A stretch of 64,000 nt of DNA from assembly GCA_002633005.1 (NCBI GenBank), contig NMRA01000024.1:1066551-1130550 (forward strand), in the 5' to 3' direction. A model generated the notes under the pieces. That model did no database searches and was not told the origin of the DNA. It worked only from the letters and a program-made list of their open reading frames with translations. Below, piece after piece: positions 22,991 to 35,620 of the stretch (positions are counted from its first letter, which is position 1; each line of letters starts with the position of its first letter). Made by a program: the position numbers and the translations under genes. The stretch is from Phoronis australis (lineage: Eukaryota > Phoronida > Phoronidae).

Positions 22991-24748
22991 ATAGGCCTGT
23001 GTTTCTTGATCATTTTTGTTATTACCATTCATCGTGGTCAAAATCAACATGATTATCGTCGTCATCATTATTTTTCATTCATTTTCGCCAATAGTTACAT
23101 AACTGTTGTGTTTCTTTACTCATTATTCTCATCATCATTTATCATCGTCCTGCGTCATCAACATCATCATCATCATCATCTGTTTTCATTTAATCTTTTC
23201 TTTCTTTTTGTCCATATCGTTAAGTGCTCTCTCCTCAAAGGCTTAATTTCATTTTATGTTATTTTACTGGACTCTCATTCAACCTTGACCTTGCTGCCCA
23301 AGGTGACATCCCCATACTGTCTACCTTGTACTTTAGCTGGGTGTTCTTTGGTGAACTTTTGCTTAACACATTACTCACTACTATTACCGTGCTTTTTCTG
23401 CCATATTGATTATGGATAGGTGTCACTTACTTTTTCAACAACAGTTTTTCCATTAGTTTTTTCAGCCTAGATGTGTTGTTGAGGGGTCGTCTAAGGGTCA
23501 TTCGTAGGTGTTATTGTCACTCATGTATTTTTATGACGTTATAGGTGATGGATAATTAGTTCAAGAAAGGATGTTTTTGTGTTGTTAATGTTTACCTTTG
23601 GGCTTTTTGAATTATACTGGATCTGATATGTTTTTGCGAGAGTGGAAAAAAATTATGCCCTTAATTGCAAATGCGTGTCATGTCAAGTGTACAGTAATTT
23701 GATTGCACAAATGTTTATGGCATATTTTTAATTTTGTGTTCACATTCTGTTATTTTTTGATGGTATCTTTGACCATTTTCAAGTGCTCGTTGCGTACAAC
23801 GTTTTTGCTTGCGTTCAGTCAGTCTCTGTTTGCATTTAGCTTGTGTCACGTTCATCAGTAAAAGTGTAACGAAAATCTAAAACACATTTTATTGAGGTAA
23901 CATGTATCTTGTCAATTTCCAATTGCGCTATTCGAAAGGGATTTTGTGGCCATGTAGTTGTGAATGTTAAATTCTAAACCAGAAAGTTTTGTGGTCTTAA
24001 GACAGTGCCATGTTCAACCTATCTTGAAATCTTACTAAATGAGCCCAGTGCAGCTCAAGTCATTGGCAATGTGAACACTCATTTTGTTGATTCGCTGATG
24101 GTTTCGATAACTTAGTTGCGGGTTAAATACTTTGAAATTGGGAAAAAATTATTTATCTGAAACACCAGCTTTTGAGGCTAGTCCGATTGGCCCTTGATTA
24201 GATGTGAAGACAAATGGCGCCTGATGAAGGGTTGCTCTTGTTAGGCTCAAAAGCTCTTTTATTTTGAGTGATTTACCAGTTTCTATGTTGCTGGCTCATT
24301 TTATTGGCCCTTGTTGGTTTTAGTTAATGATGGTTTCCCTGTTCTTCATGATAACAGAAATAGAGTCTGATCAGGGTAAGGAGTATTGTTAGACCAATGT
24401 AATTAAAGCACAAGGTCTTAACTCAATACAGTAGCGACAAATTGAAATGCACTCTGTTCCCACAGTACATTGTGAACAAATGTTAGCGCCACCTGCCCAC
24501 CTGCAGTTCACATGTAACTCAGTCACTGACTGTGTTTTTATAAATTCTTTAAGATTACTATGCCTTCAGGTTACATCTGTTGTGCGATGATTCATGCAAA
24601 AGACGTGTCGAACACTGCAAAAATTACGAGAATTAAAGAGAAACCGCTTTGTGAGCTCAGTCTATCGTGGCAACCAAAATGTGAATTTGAGTCAATCTGC
24701 AGTTGCTTTCATGGTCTTATAGTGCTATAGACTGTTAAGGGGATGTAG
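22991..24748. other. Non-coding stretch, nothing recognised beyond short simple repeats
   Basis: The 137-residue ORF at 23006-23419 overlaps the (ATC)n patch and is T-rich; it lacks any domain. CTGATGAAGG at about 24221 is too isolated to call. Confidence 0.5.
24483..24498 (-). promoter_or_regulatory. Weak CTCF-like motif
   Basis: The minus strand reads GGGCAGGTGGCGCTAA; the AGGTGGCGCTA half fits the fly-type CTCF consensus, the 5' half does not fit well. By-eye call. Confidence 0.2.
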
Positions 24749-25149
24749 GATCTGGGCCCGGTCTCCAATCTTTTTACTCGAAATGGAACTAGAAATTAGG
24801 TTTGGCATTTTCTACTCTACTTTAGGGCGAACTCAAGATAAGTGTCTATTATTCTATGCTCGAGTACACAATAACTTACGTAGATAATTTATTGTCCTTA
24901 GTTCACAGTTTGTAAACCCAATAATAAAGCAATAAGTTTGAGTTTGAACTCGAAATTTCGAGTCTTTACTCAAGTTTGTAGGGTCTTCAAGGGCAAACTT
25001 GAACTAGAAACTCCTATGCATAACCTATAATGTATTCGAGCACAGTCTGATAACCAATTATCTTAAGTTCGCACAAAAGGAGCAGAGAAATTGCCAAAAA
25101 TAGTTTCGAGTTTGTTTCAAGTACAAAGATTAGAGACCGGGCCCTGGTC
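24749..25149. mobile_element. Foldback element with ~150-bp imperfect inverted arms
   Basis: GATCTGGGCCCGGTCTCCAA at the left is matched by the inverted right end (TAGAGACCGGGCCCTGGTC). The arms continue with paired blocks: TTTTTACTCGAA / TTTCAAGTACAAAG, TTTGGCATTTTCT / AGAAATTGCCAAAA, GCGAACTCAAGATAA / TTATCTTAAGTTCGC and GCTCGAGTACA / TGTATTCGAGC. The centre holds a small palindrome (ACTCGAAATTTCGAGT). No ORF. Likely a non-autonomous DNA transposon. Confidence 0.75.
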
Positions 25150-25189
25150 AAATCTATTCATTAAGCCAAATAACTACAAACTACAGAGT

Positions 25190-25530
25190 TTCGTAAAATA
25201 CAACATTGTAGAATTGAATTGTTTACTTTAAACCAGTCAGCCAGTAATTGGGTCACGTGACTATGTACATTTAGTAAAAAAGAAGCGGTGCAGTCATAGC
25301 AACACAATGGTAGCAATAACACGATCAGTGTTCATTTGACGTTAACGGAATCTTGGACACTCTGGTATACCTTCGCTTTCATCTGTTTATTTTTTTTTTG
25401 ATAAACATCATAAAAGTGCTATTTCTTTTAGCCCCTCATGCAAATGTGGAATATAATAAAAGCAATTCCTAACAATGTTTTGGAGAACAATGCATAAAGC
25501 ACAGTATCTGAGAGTTTCATGTCGTCTTCT
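25190..25530 (+). repeat. Dispersed repeat family D2, copy
   Basis: Shares with 31070-31195 the 3' block TAGCCCCTCATGCAAA, a TTATTTCTAGGATAA-like segment, GTTTTGGAGAACAATGCATAAAGC and GTATCTGAGAGTTTCATG, and with 16300-16445 the upstream GGGTCACGTGAC part. A (CTT)n microsatellite (25523-25545) follows directly. Confidence 0.6.
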
Positions 25531-26159
25531 TCTTCTTCTTCTTGTCCTTCTTAAAGTTTCGTATGAATCCATCTTTTTTACACAATCTTCAGTGGAATGT
25601 TTGCTGTTGAGAAAAATGGTGGATGTGTCCCGAATGCAAGATTTAAAATATGTTATTATTTACCTGTGTTGATATGCAGTAGTCAAACTAGTCTATATAA
25701 TGCATTGGAATGGTGTGTTTTATTTTGTCAGGTTGTCGCCTATCACCAGTGAAGTGTAGTTCCCTTATGGTGTTCTATGTGGGTGCCGTGCTGTTGCACT
25801 CAGAAAGAACACTCCATGCTGGTTCATGCTGGCTCTTTGACGTACTTGAAGGATTGTTTTCCATTTTTATTTCTTATTTATTCTCCGGTTTAAGATCCGG
25901 TTTCTATGAAAGCAACACATTGCTGGTGGCTTTTTAAAATGTGATGCCTGAGTACTATTACTACAGAAAAATCTTCCCAATTTTGGACCAAAATTGTCCT
26001 CTTTTCTATTTCTTATGGGCTTTTGTTGCGAAGTCGCGTAATTCATCAAAGTATTGTATGGTCATAACTTTGGTTGTACACGGTAAAGCACCAGTAAGAT
26101 ATGGATTGTCTTTTTTCGTGAACCATCAAATGAAATTTTTGCTCTGCTTGTACATTGTG

Positions 26160-26425
26160 AAAATGACATTATTCACACTTGTGAATTGTGATTTCTGTGA
26201 AAGTGATTTCATGTTGCTGTGAATGGTGAAACGGTACGAATAAAATCTTCCCAATTTCAGAAAAACTAATTGCAAATTGCCTTTTTTCATTTTCCATGGC
26301 TTCTGACATTGTGTGCAACTTTTTCTTGTGGTAGCTATGGTACAGCCCTTGAACATGAAAAGCACTACGCAAGTTCCATATATTATCATCTCGGATAGTA
26401 AAATATGAATCACTTGTCTGCCACA
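26160..26425 (-). repeat. Possible divergent D1 relative
   Basis: The minus strand carries GGGCTGTACCATAGCTACCACAAGAAAAAG and CATGGAAAATGAAAAAAGGCAA, resembling 42330-42430 (GGTTTGTACCATAGCCACCAACAG, CATGAAAAAATGGAAAG). Overlapping ORFs (124 and 85 residues, minus strand) are explained by this repeat. Confidence 0.4.
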
Positions 26426-26504
26426 TTGTGTCCTTAACTGAGCTTTCACTGCATTTCTGTCATGCGGGAACAGCGACACGACCCTCCATATCCCATTCAC
26501 TGTA

Positions 26505-26831
26505 CAGTGGTGGATTTAGGGGGGGGGGGGGCAAGTGGGCCATGGCCCCTCCTAAAATTCTTCCAGATACCATTTGGCAGTTCGTTTGCGAATTGCTGAC
26601 TAGCACATGCGCGCCACCAGTGGGGCTCGAGGGTTGAATAAGCAATGCATAGGCCATGACCAAACCCCGTTTACTGTTTTCTTTTATTTTTTAGTCAAAA
26701 GGTCCACAAACCCCAAAATTCAAGACCCCTACATCCCTACATTTTAGGCTGGGCGAACGCATCTTCCGAAATTCTGATTATTCCTGTGCCCTGCCTCTCC
26801 CTTCCAACTCAAAATCCTGGATCCGCTCTTG
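26505..26831. mobile_element. hAT-like MITE, copy with G-run
   Basis: The left end CAGTGGTGGATTTAGG runs into G12-13; the inverted right end CCTGGATCCGCTCTTG matches at 11 of 16 positions. The interior AAAAGGTCCACA and CCCCTACATCCCTACATTTTAGGCTGGG segment is shared with the element at 43125-43391. The 8-bp target duplication is not preserved here. Confidence 0.6.
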
Positions 26832-27162
26832 CTATAGGCACACAAATTAGCCTACAATAGACCCTATTCACGCAGTCGCCATTTTAAAAAAGCCTCTTTT
26901 TAGGTTTAAAAACATGCATTTGAGACATGAATAGAATGAGACACCTGGAAAATTTTGTTTCTTACTGTGATTAGGTGCAGAATGCATTGCATTTAAAACC
27001 TAAAAGAAGGCTCTTTTTAATATGGCAACTGCATGAATAAGGTGTATAACGGTATGATGCCGATAAAGCTGAAGGAACTGTTGCACATCGTGCTGAACTG
27101 TGGGTGTAACCACCTGCTAACACCAATAGGGTTTGCAGTCATTCTTCACTAATCTAACTCAC

Positions 27163-27380
27163 AAAATGGCCGACAATTGAAATTCTTTTTGATCAAATTT
27201 CTCCACTAAGGAAAAGATTAATGACATTTCAGGGAATTATCAGCATGGTTAGTGTATAGATGCTACAAAACAACATTTGGTAAAGTTTCTGTTATTGGCA
27301 ACAAGTTAATGAGTCTTAGGAAACTAAAAACTTGACTGTTTTGGGAATTATTGTGTGCAAAATATGTGGAGAATCACTGT
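27163..27380 (+). repeat. Dispersed repeat D1, copy
   Basis: AAAATGGCCGACAATTGAAATTC, ATCAAATTTCTCCACTAAGG, AGCATGGTTAGTGTATAGATG, AAACAACATTTGGTAAAGTTTCT, then GGGAATTATTGTGTGCAAAATATG. Confidence 0.75.
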
Positions 27381-30340
27381 GCTATGACCGTGGCTTAAGA
27401 TGAGATGTCCTTTTGTTGTCTACTCACTAGTAAACCTCTGCTATTTGGGAAGTAGTGGCCGTAAAAGTTTAACGTTATTTTTCCACGATGCAACTGGTCT
27501 CTTCCCACGATAACAGCGTGTTTGGAGTCCAAAAAGAACTGATAAGAGTGTTATCGTCACCGGCGATCAAATTTTCAAAGTTTAATCCTCTGCCTTGTGC
27601 TCAGGGGGTGGAAAAGACTACGTTACATCAGCCCCAAATTCCAGCTGTTTTTGCCCACTATGCTTCAGTCTGTATCCATGGTCCTCAGACATGGAGTTTG
27701 GTCATTCAGTATATAGTATCTTAAGTGCGTGTGGAGTTTTGGGGTGCGGGTATGCAATTAGGATCGCGGGTTTGGTGTGTCTGGTTTGGTAGGGAAGTCT
27801 AGGGGAGCGAACTTGGAGTTTAGAGGTGCAGCCATGGAATTTTCACTCCCTGGTGCTAGGGAGTGGGGAGAAAGGCTATCATTGTCCAGTCAAGGATTTG
27901 TTTGGTAAGGCTAGTATCTTGTGAATTCAGCAAAGCGATGCAAGTCTCTGCAAGATAGAGCCATGGATTGTAAAAGGTTTGTTTGATTACACTCATCTTC
28001 ATGCGTTATTGAACACGTCTCAGGTCTAACTTTGGTAATTTCTAGGTTACGTGTATAGGTTTAAAGCTGTCCTTTCTGCTTTAACTTCTGTTTTCATGGC
28101 GAAACTCTGTGACACCGTTTCACATTTGTGCAGTCTAAACCTTGAATGTTATGCCTTTTAAAACCTTTTTATGTGGCCATCACAGTCACTGGTAGTTTAG
28201 CTGTTGATTTTCCATTTTAACAAAAGGTGGCACTGCCTGAAAAGGCTGAACTAAGAAGGGTGCTTTTTGCAACAAAGGCATACCAGGTAGCACTTGTGCA
28301 AAACAATATCCAAAGTTTTTTTAGTGCTTTCTTTGACCACAGCAATACAAAAATGGCAAGAAGTAGCCGTTTCGGGGAAAAGGCATCGCTGGGGGTGAAT
28401 GTCCGAAGTGGAACAGAGAAGCATGTAGAAATTAATTAATAACCCATTGAAGAGAATGTAAATGAACTTTGTATGCGACTAGGCTGACCTTGGCAATATT
28501 TTTCGGTGAAATAAACTTAAGCAATCATTAGAATTTTAAAACCTATAAGAAAAACTCTTCATTCCTTATGAAACCAATGTGTAAACGGTCTCTGTGACAA
28601 TAGATGATGACTAAGCTGTATGGTCGCCAAAAATATATGCTTGTAACAAGAGCTTATGCAAGGAGCTAGATTTTTTCCAATAACTGTTCTTTATTAAAAT
28701 GTGTTTTTTGTGGTTTAATTTTGTTTTGAAGTGACTGAAGTGTCATAAACATGTTCAGGTGACCGGTTAAAAAGGTGATAAAGATAACGCTGCTACAAAT
28801 CAGGGTGTTAGAGTCTTAACATATTTTAAGTCATGATTTCTGAGTGATTGTCACCTGTTAAGCGATAGAGCAACTGATAAAAATGCTGTCAGCGTTTATT
28901 GCCAGGATAATAGTGTTTTTGTAAGTGTACAGCACGTGATTCGGGTTTTGTGGTTATGCAATATTTTTATCAGCGACTGTGTGTTTGAACAGAAACAACG
29001 TCACTGTAGCAGAATATAATTACTGTCAACTGGCAGTTTATCAATATGTGAACATGTATAATTGCGAAAAAGGTTTAACCAGTGTCGTATAAAACACCTA
29101 AAGTGGTTTTCAAGGTATTCCTGATTTAAGACGGCTGCAGGTATTGTGAAAGTGTATTGAAAAGTAAAATCTTATTGATTTTAAATTTCCCTTATTCTCT
29201 TCAATATATTTTTAGCGTACTTCTCCATGAAGTGTGAATTTTGATTTCCCAGTCTGACTCATGATATATTACTCCATTTGAAAATTTTGCCACTGTTTTA
29301 AACATCCAATTGAAAGGGCTTAATTGGGATTAAAGGTCTTTCATTTTTGACGATGAGTAAAAGATTTACTGTTTTGGGCTGATGTAACAATGGCAGTCTT
29401 AACCAACTTTGCTGCCCTCTAGGGGCAGAGCGCAAACTTGCCTTTGGTATCTCTGTTGTATAGTGTTGATTTTTGAAAGTACAAATAAAAATTGTGTCAT
29501 TTTACATTGGCACATTTTGCCTAGTACATTGGATCAAATAGATTGGTTGTCCTTATTGTCATGGTTGTCTTGTGAGATTAAATCCTAGTGCATTCTAATG
29601 GACCATGAAAATTTGTTGATATCCCATCTGCACTTTGGTCTTTATCTACCATAACCAGGTGAATATACCTGACCACAAAAGAGCCAAACCCTTTGTTTGC
29701 CAATTCCAATAAGGGCTGCTTCTCTTACAAAAGTGCAAACCAGTATTTTTATAGTATACATTGTGGGTTATGCAAGAGTTACATATGCTTGCTGCAACTA
29801 CAGTACAATGGGTTTATTGTTCCTGTAGGCTTATAGTCAACTGTCCTTGTTTCCAGGGGATCAATGAATTCCACCTCTTTGTCATTCCAGTGATTATTTT
29901 AAGAGGTTGTTTTGACAATTCACATGGCAAGCTGTCTAGAATACCATTTAGAAACCACAATAGGGGTTCACAAGAATAGCTTTCCTATGCAATATTAATG
30001 TTATTGACAGTTGATTGAAATTTTGACCAAAACAGTAGTCTGCTAGCACATCAAAGATGGCAATTTGTCTCTGAAAGGAAACTGATAACTTAAACAAATA
30101 CGGTGTTGTAGTTTTGATAAATTAATGAAGAATAAAAGCGTTTTGGCATGATTTGTCTCTTATCCAGCACACCATACCCTAGAAAAGTCAAATGTCTTAA
30201 TAGTAAACATAAACTTCTACGACGTGCGTTGTTACTGTACTGTACACCATAGGTGTAACTAAACAGAATTTGGTAAAAATGGTGGATAACCTTCAACGCC
30301 ACCTACAGTTTCAGACGCTGTGAGCGGAGTGAGAATTTAA
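27381..30340. other. Non-coding stretch, nothing recognised except a CTCF-like site
   Basis: Short ORFs (27488-27792, 28227-28439) lack domains and splice context. The site at 29410-29427 is listed separately. Confidence 0.5.
29410..29427 (-). promoter_or_regulatory. Isolated CTCF-like motif
   Basis: The minus strand reads CTGCCCCTAGAGGGCAGC, which fits the CTCF core CCNNTAGAGGGCAGC closely and is partly palindromic. It lies outside repeats that I can see. By-eye consensus match only. Confidence 0.4.
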
Positions 30341-30344
30341 AGGA

Positions 30345-30345
30345 A

Positions 30346-30400
<55 letters not shown>
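30345..30400. repeat. (ATT)n microsatellite, about 18 units
   Basis: Uninterrupted ATT run, preceded by GTGAGCGGAGTGAGAAT. Confidence 0.98.
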
Positions 30401-30524
30401 GTGATATTTAAAATGAGGATGGCCTCTTCAGTGATAGCACTGCTTTCCAAGAGGGCCTTCAACAAGAAAAACAGTAATATAATACAATGAAGTAATAAAT
30501 ATTTATCATTTTGACAGACAAAAA

Positions 30525-30640
30525 TGCACCGTTGGATGGGATAGAGTTTTTGAAGTTATTAGCTTTGACCAGAGCTGTAAAAGAACAAAAATCGTTAGGT
30601 TTTTGTGATTTTGTAATACAGATCTCATCAATTCTCTCTC
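30525..30640 (+). repeat. Duplicated segment D3, copy 1
   Basis: GATAGAGTTTTTGAAGTTAT, TAGCTTTGACCAGAGCTGTAAAAGAACAA and TTTTTGTGATTTTGT recur at 32738-32830 with few changes. The ORF here (74 residues) is not kept open in the other copy. Confidence 0.7.
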
Positions 30641-30879
30641 ATGTCTGCCCAACATCCGCTGAGATCAAAGCAGGTGACTTTACTTTGAGATGTAACTCAT
30701 CAGTAGAGCGTTTGGCTGTAAATGCAGTTTCTTGATTCAAATACGCAACAAGGCTGATTTCAGAAAATGTTTTTTCTCACTGATAATGCAACTTTTGGGA
30801 GGATTTCATGATTTTTTATGAATTCTTTTCCATCTTAATGTTGTGTTGTGGGATATGCTAATGATTCGTGCAAAGGTGT

Positions 30880-31200
30880 AATGTCACAATGTGTTGTGTG
30901 TGAAAGAATTTGCGTTTTGCCTTTTTGACTGCCATGCGTGCCAGATGTAACTTTGCTGCCAAGTTCCATTCAATACAATTGCACAATTGCTGTCATCTCA
31001 AAACTGCCGGTACAGTTTTCACAATCATCATCACTTTTCGCTTCATACAAATCTTAAATTTGTTTCATGAAAATCATACTAAGTCCCATTTCTGGTAGCC
31101 CCTCATGCAAAAGTACATTATTTCTAGGATAATACCCTATCAGTGTTTTTGAGAACAGTGCAAAAAGCGTAGTATCTTAAAGATTATGAAATTCCGATCA
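30880..31200 (+). repeat. Dispersed repeat D2, copy
   Basis: The 3' end GTAGCCCCTCATGCAAAAGTA, TTATTTCTAGGATAA, CAGTGTTTTTGAGAACAGTGC and GTAGTATCTTAAAGATTATGAAAT matches the copy at 25425-25525. Confidence 0.6.
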
Positions 31201-32737
31201 GCCATGTCTGCGATATGATGCTCTGACGCTTTCTAGTCCTGCGTAATCTTAGCACTCTTTCAGCTGTGAAGTCATTAGTGGAGGCTCTCCGCCAAATTCC
31301 CCTCGGTGAAAAAATACCAAGTTTCTTTCCTGTTTGTGTTGCGTAATTCTTGCAGCAGTGTGAAAGAAATTGAAGTCTCTGATCCAACTGCCACAATGAC
31401 TCAGCCATCACTAATATGGCTTTTGAGTCACTGCTCCTGCTTTATCACCTAACAAGAACTGCCCTCTTCAGATCCTAGCTTGCCACAAAAGAGGCTTCTA
31501 CCGATTTTTTCCCAGCAAAACCACTTCTCCCTAGAATTACGTAATCTCATGCAACTTGGTTTATTTCTGGCAAATATTGACATACACTAACATCTGGGGA
31601 TTTTTAACTGAAGTCCTGACATTTTTTCAATGTGGTTAATGGTGTTGATTCAGAGGCTTAATCAAGTCACTATTACATAATATTGCCTCAGCTTAATCAG
31701 TCGTAAAACTCCATCAAGTACATATTTTATCAGCCCACAAAGGTCAGTCAGTCAAGGTCCATTGTCCTTGGCAGAAGGGAGCTGGACATTTTTGGGTTTT
31801 GGGTGAGTTTTTGTCCACTCGACCATGGTTTGTGATGGCTTGAGTGAATGGAAGTGACCACTAATAAGGTTTCTGGAATCATTAATTACCTGTCTCAAGG
31901 AAGAGTGAATAATGTAGTTTTTCTGCATGGATGATTCGTGAAACAGAACGCGCGGATATTCCACATTTTCGGTGGAGATTGGGATCATTTTTCCGAACTG
32001 TTAACAACCGTGTATCTGGTTTACACCAAATGTGATGTATTACGCTATTGCTTTTGAGTTTGGATTCCATTGCTTGCGTTTTGATATTTGATAGGCAGCA
32101 AATCCATTTTTGTTACCAGAGTATTTTACTTGTAATACACTCAAAATGCATTGAATTTCTAAAGGTCACACCATATCTCTATTCAATATTTTGAATCCGT
32201 TTTTTGTTACAAATTCTATGGTTTCACGTCGCTGTTAAATTTAAGCTAATTTCCAATACTTCGTCAAATTATATTTTGCATTTTGGTTTAGCTGATACTT
32301 GGGGCCCACAGCTTAGTGTTTCATTTCTTTTTTCTTTAGTTCTTTTCAACATTCTAATGAGAAACTACGTTGGTGAAGTTAGAGCATGCCAAAAATTTTG
32401 ACAGTGTATACCATCTTTGGTACCTAGTCATTTGGGCTTGACATCTGTTTCTCATTTCTCTAGATTGCACCTAAAAACATAGGGTCGGCTGTTGGTAAGA
32501 CGCCAAATGTTTCCCTTGAAATAGTGCTGTATTCTGCAAACCAGATATCAGTCTTTTGCTGAGTGTGAATGGTCTGAGGGTTTTTTTTATTGGAAAGTCA
32601 GTTTTAAGCCGACTGCTGGCCCTCTGATTTTTTATCGCTGCTGTGAAAATGCACCACAGTCTGTTTTACAGTGAACTTTATGTAAAGGGACACAATTCAT
32701 TTTTGTGTCAAAAACGCATTTTTGGGTCTTTCCTTGA
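31201..32737. other. Non-coding stretch, nothing recognised
   Basis: Short ORFs only (31752-32070 minus strand); no domain. Confidence 0.5.
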
Positions 32738-32830
32738 GTAGGATAGAATTCTTGAAGTTATTAGTTTTGACCAGAGTTATAAAAGGACAATTTGTTGTTT
32801 TTGTGGTTCTGTTAAAAATCACCGATTCTT
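32738..32830 (+). repeat. Duplicated segment D3, copy 2
   Basis: GATAGAATTCTTGAAGTTAT, TAGTTTTGACCAGAGTTATAAAAGGACAA and TTTTTGTGGTTCTGT align with 30535-30620. Confidence 0.7.
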
Positions 32831-32935
32831 GATGTTGACTTTCTGTCATTGAATAAGCTTGAGTCGAGACTGGTGTCTATCATTTACACACACTGGCTAC
32901 TTGTCACATCGTGGCTTTTACCTCTAATAGCAAAG

Positions 32936-32972
32936 CATGAAACTACCAGCTCTGCATGAAACTACCAGCTCT
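32936..32972. repeat. Two tandem copies of a 19-bp unit
   Basis: CATGAAACTACCAGCTCTG occurs twice back to back. Confidence 0.95.
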
Positions 32973-33184
32973 GAGGTATTGGGCTTAAAACCATCTTGGG
33001 GCTGATCTCGAATATGCATCACTGTCGCCAGCAATGGGACTTTATAAACCTTGGACAGAGAATTCGCTAGAATTGGTGTTTTTTTGAAGCACTACTTAAT
33101 TGCTGAAAAAGTCATTAAACATTAGATTACTACTTTACAGAATAAGCCACTATGACCTTGGAAAATTTACATTTGGAATACGGT

Positions 33185-33415
33185 AATTCTGTCATCTATT
33201 TAACCCAAAATAGGGCGGACTAGTGGAACTTTATTTTGTCAAATTTCTGAATAATTTTGTGCTTAGAAAATTTTAATCTATTATTAGCACGGTTTGTACT
33301 GTGTAGAGGTCAGAAAATTTCTACTGTTTGCAGTAACAGTAATCAACCCTTGAAAAATGGAAAAACATGACTATTACAGCAACATTTTCGTGTGAAATAA
33401 GTAAAGAATTACCTC
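33185..33415 (+). repeat. Dispersed repeat D1, copy
   Basis: GGAACTTTATTTTGTCAAATTTCTGAATAA, AGAAAATTTTAATCTATTATTAGCACGGTTTGTACTGTGTAGA, CCCTTGAAAAATGGAAAAACATGA and TCGTGTGAAATAAGTAAAGAATT are family landmarks. Confidence 0.75.
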
Positions 33416-35200
33416 GTTTGATTTGGTGTTGAAGTTTCGTCGCAAATTCTCGTCGTTCACTCCATTATATTCTCGTAAATTGAAGAGATTATTATAATTA
33501 CTACATTTATTTTTAACCGACTCTGACTATTGCATGGAAACTAATAACGAGTAGCCATTGATTAGCTACCCATATCAAAACCAGTTGCGCAACAATGCTG
33601 CTTAACTGTTTAATTATCTATTGAATGGTTGAGAAGCTTTAACAGGAATTGCCGTTTATGTGTCTTTGAATTTCGGGCCCTTGGTATTTTTCCAGTCATT
33701 GTTGGACTTTACATGGAAACCTAAACCCTGGTTCTGCGTCTTGAAGTTTTTTTTGCCAGTGGTGGTGGTGGGGGGGGGGGTGTTTTCGTTCTTGCACTTT
33801 TAAGGGTAAGTGTGTGAACAGAGAGGGCTGACACCAAACCCACGGTACAAAGTTCTTACGAGCATCCCTAATATCCACACATGCACTGAAAATAATCTAG
33901 TATCTGAGATCCAACTAACTCAACAACCCAAACAAGATTTCTCTTCAGCTCCCCTGGTTTGGGCCTAGAGTTTGGTACAGGGGAGTACTTTTCAAGGACC
34001 CAGGTATGGAATTTGTATCTCGGGTGTGGTGTTTGTTGGTCCTGGACTGGGCTTAGGGGACCAAATCTTTAATTTCGAGGCACAGCCCTGGTATGTGTGT
34101 TCCAAGATATATTGTAAAACCACTGCTCAGTTATGAGCTATTATTTTTTCAAATGTAAATGTTCAACAAAATAACTTTGATCCTAATATTTCCATGGCAA
34201 ATACTTCATGAAGTGTAGATGATAATTCTCAGACAACAACATCTGAAAGTCACGTTTTGTGGGATTTGTCTATTCTTTTCTTTATGTTTTCTTTCAAAAC
34301 AGTCCAATCAATATTTTAAACCATCATAAATGCAGTTGATAGATTTGATTGTGTTTCACCTCCATGAATACATCTATTGCTTTCATGGAAAAGCCAATTT
34401 AGAAAAATGCGAAATTTCTGAAGTCGGCATCAACATCATCAGTATTATAATAACCAGTTGACTTATTGATTCTCTGATAAATTATTCACTGTTTTTAATT
34501 TTCACTTGAGTATGGCATATCAAAAGCAGAGCCATAGAACATTAGGACCGTGCCTGCAAAAGCTTGATAACTATTAGAGTAGTCAATTACCAGTACCATC
34601 AGTCCTATCATTTTAAATTATGAGTGTGCATGCAATAAGGACGTTTTATTGCTAATTGTAATATGAAATGAAGTGTTTGATACTGGTTGTAATCTTGATG
34701 TAGTCCCAGCATTCCTGGCAGAACACGCCTTAAGAAAGGCGATTAAGATAAAGTGAAAAAGAATAAAACTTTCCTGACCATCTTATTGCTTAATGATTAC
34801 CCTGTTTAGCAATTCTGTCTGTCAAATCTTAGTCCTAAAAGATGTTCTTTCAAAACAAATTCTTTAAAGAATGGTGCGATTTTTTAATTTATGTTTTTTT
34901 TTCTGGTGGTGTACGTTGGACATAAATGTCAAACTCGGTTGACAGAAACTTCACTTTTTCAATTGACACTTGAAACCAAGAATACAAGTCGAGACGAGAC
35001 GTAATTTAGGTGCAGGAAATGTTTACGTTTTGATAAATTGTGTGGTCTTCAATTTTTTAAATTGATTTGATGTTATAAATCTGGTGAGAATAAAGAAAAA
35101 ATTAACTGTGCTGAAGTTAGGGTCCAAATTCAGTCATTTAAAGTGCGGTAGGCTTTTTTGTGTGACCTGAATTTCACCTTTTTGTTGGGACAAATGTATG
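33416..35200. other. Non-coding stretch, nothing recognised
   Basis: A GGTGGTGG/G-run lies at about 33760-33781. The rest is unremarkable. Confidence 0.5.
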
Positions 35201-35620
35201 TCAGAGCAGATGGAGTTATGTGCTGGGAATGCAAGTGATCTCAGCTCGTGGCTCATGTCTGCAGCAAATTGATCTGCTAGGATTTTGCTTCACGAGACGA
35301 TGAAGCAAATGTCTCACTTGTTTCGTTTCTTCTACCTGGTGAGCATAAATACGCACAGCGTGGGGATGAGGTGAGTTAACCTCAATTTCCTTCAGTAGCC
35401 AATAAAAAGTAATTATTGGATCACCTGACCCACAGCAAATCTCTCTCGTCTCATTGTAATCATGTTTTGGCTCATGGTTTAGGTCGGTATATTCTGCCCC
35501 GCTGTGCCCGCTATCAATGAGTTTCATTTGAGGCACCCAGCTCAGCTCCTAGCCATTTGTCTGCAGTGTCTCTAATTAACATTGCAGGTTAGGGTAGGGG
35601 CCCTTGGGCGGCTGTAGGAG
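35200..35620. promoter_or_regulatory. Candidate conserved non-coding element (compositionally complex)
   Basis: This segment is more GC-balanced and less simple than its surroundings, has no repeat similarity that I see, and includes homeodomain-like TAATTA/CAATAA sites and CACCTG E-boxes (near 35423 and elsewhere). A 106-residue minus-strand ORF (35216-35536) spans most of it but has no recognisable domain. I favour a regulatory element in the desert upstream of the zinc-finger gene; a small unknown gene remains possible. Conservation cannot be judged from one sequence. Confidence 0.25.

Noticed and set aside
24215-24260. CTGATGAAGG...CAAAAGC as a second hammerhead-like motif
   Set aside because: The second core box GAAA is missing and no closing stem is evident.
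26126-26500. 124-residue minus-strand ORF
   Set aside because: It overlaps sequence that resembles a dispersed repeat and has no recognisable domain.
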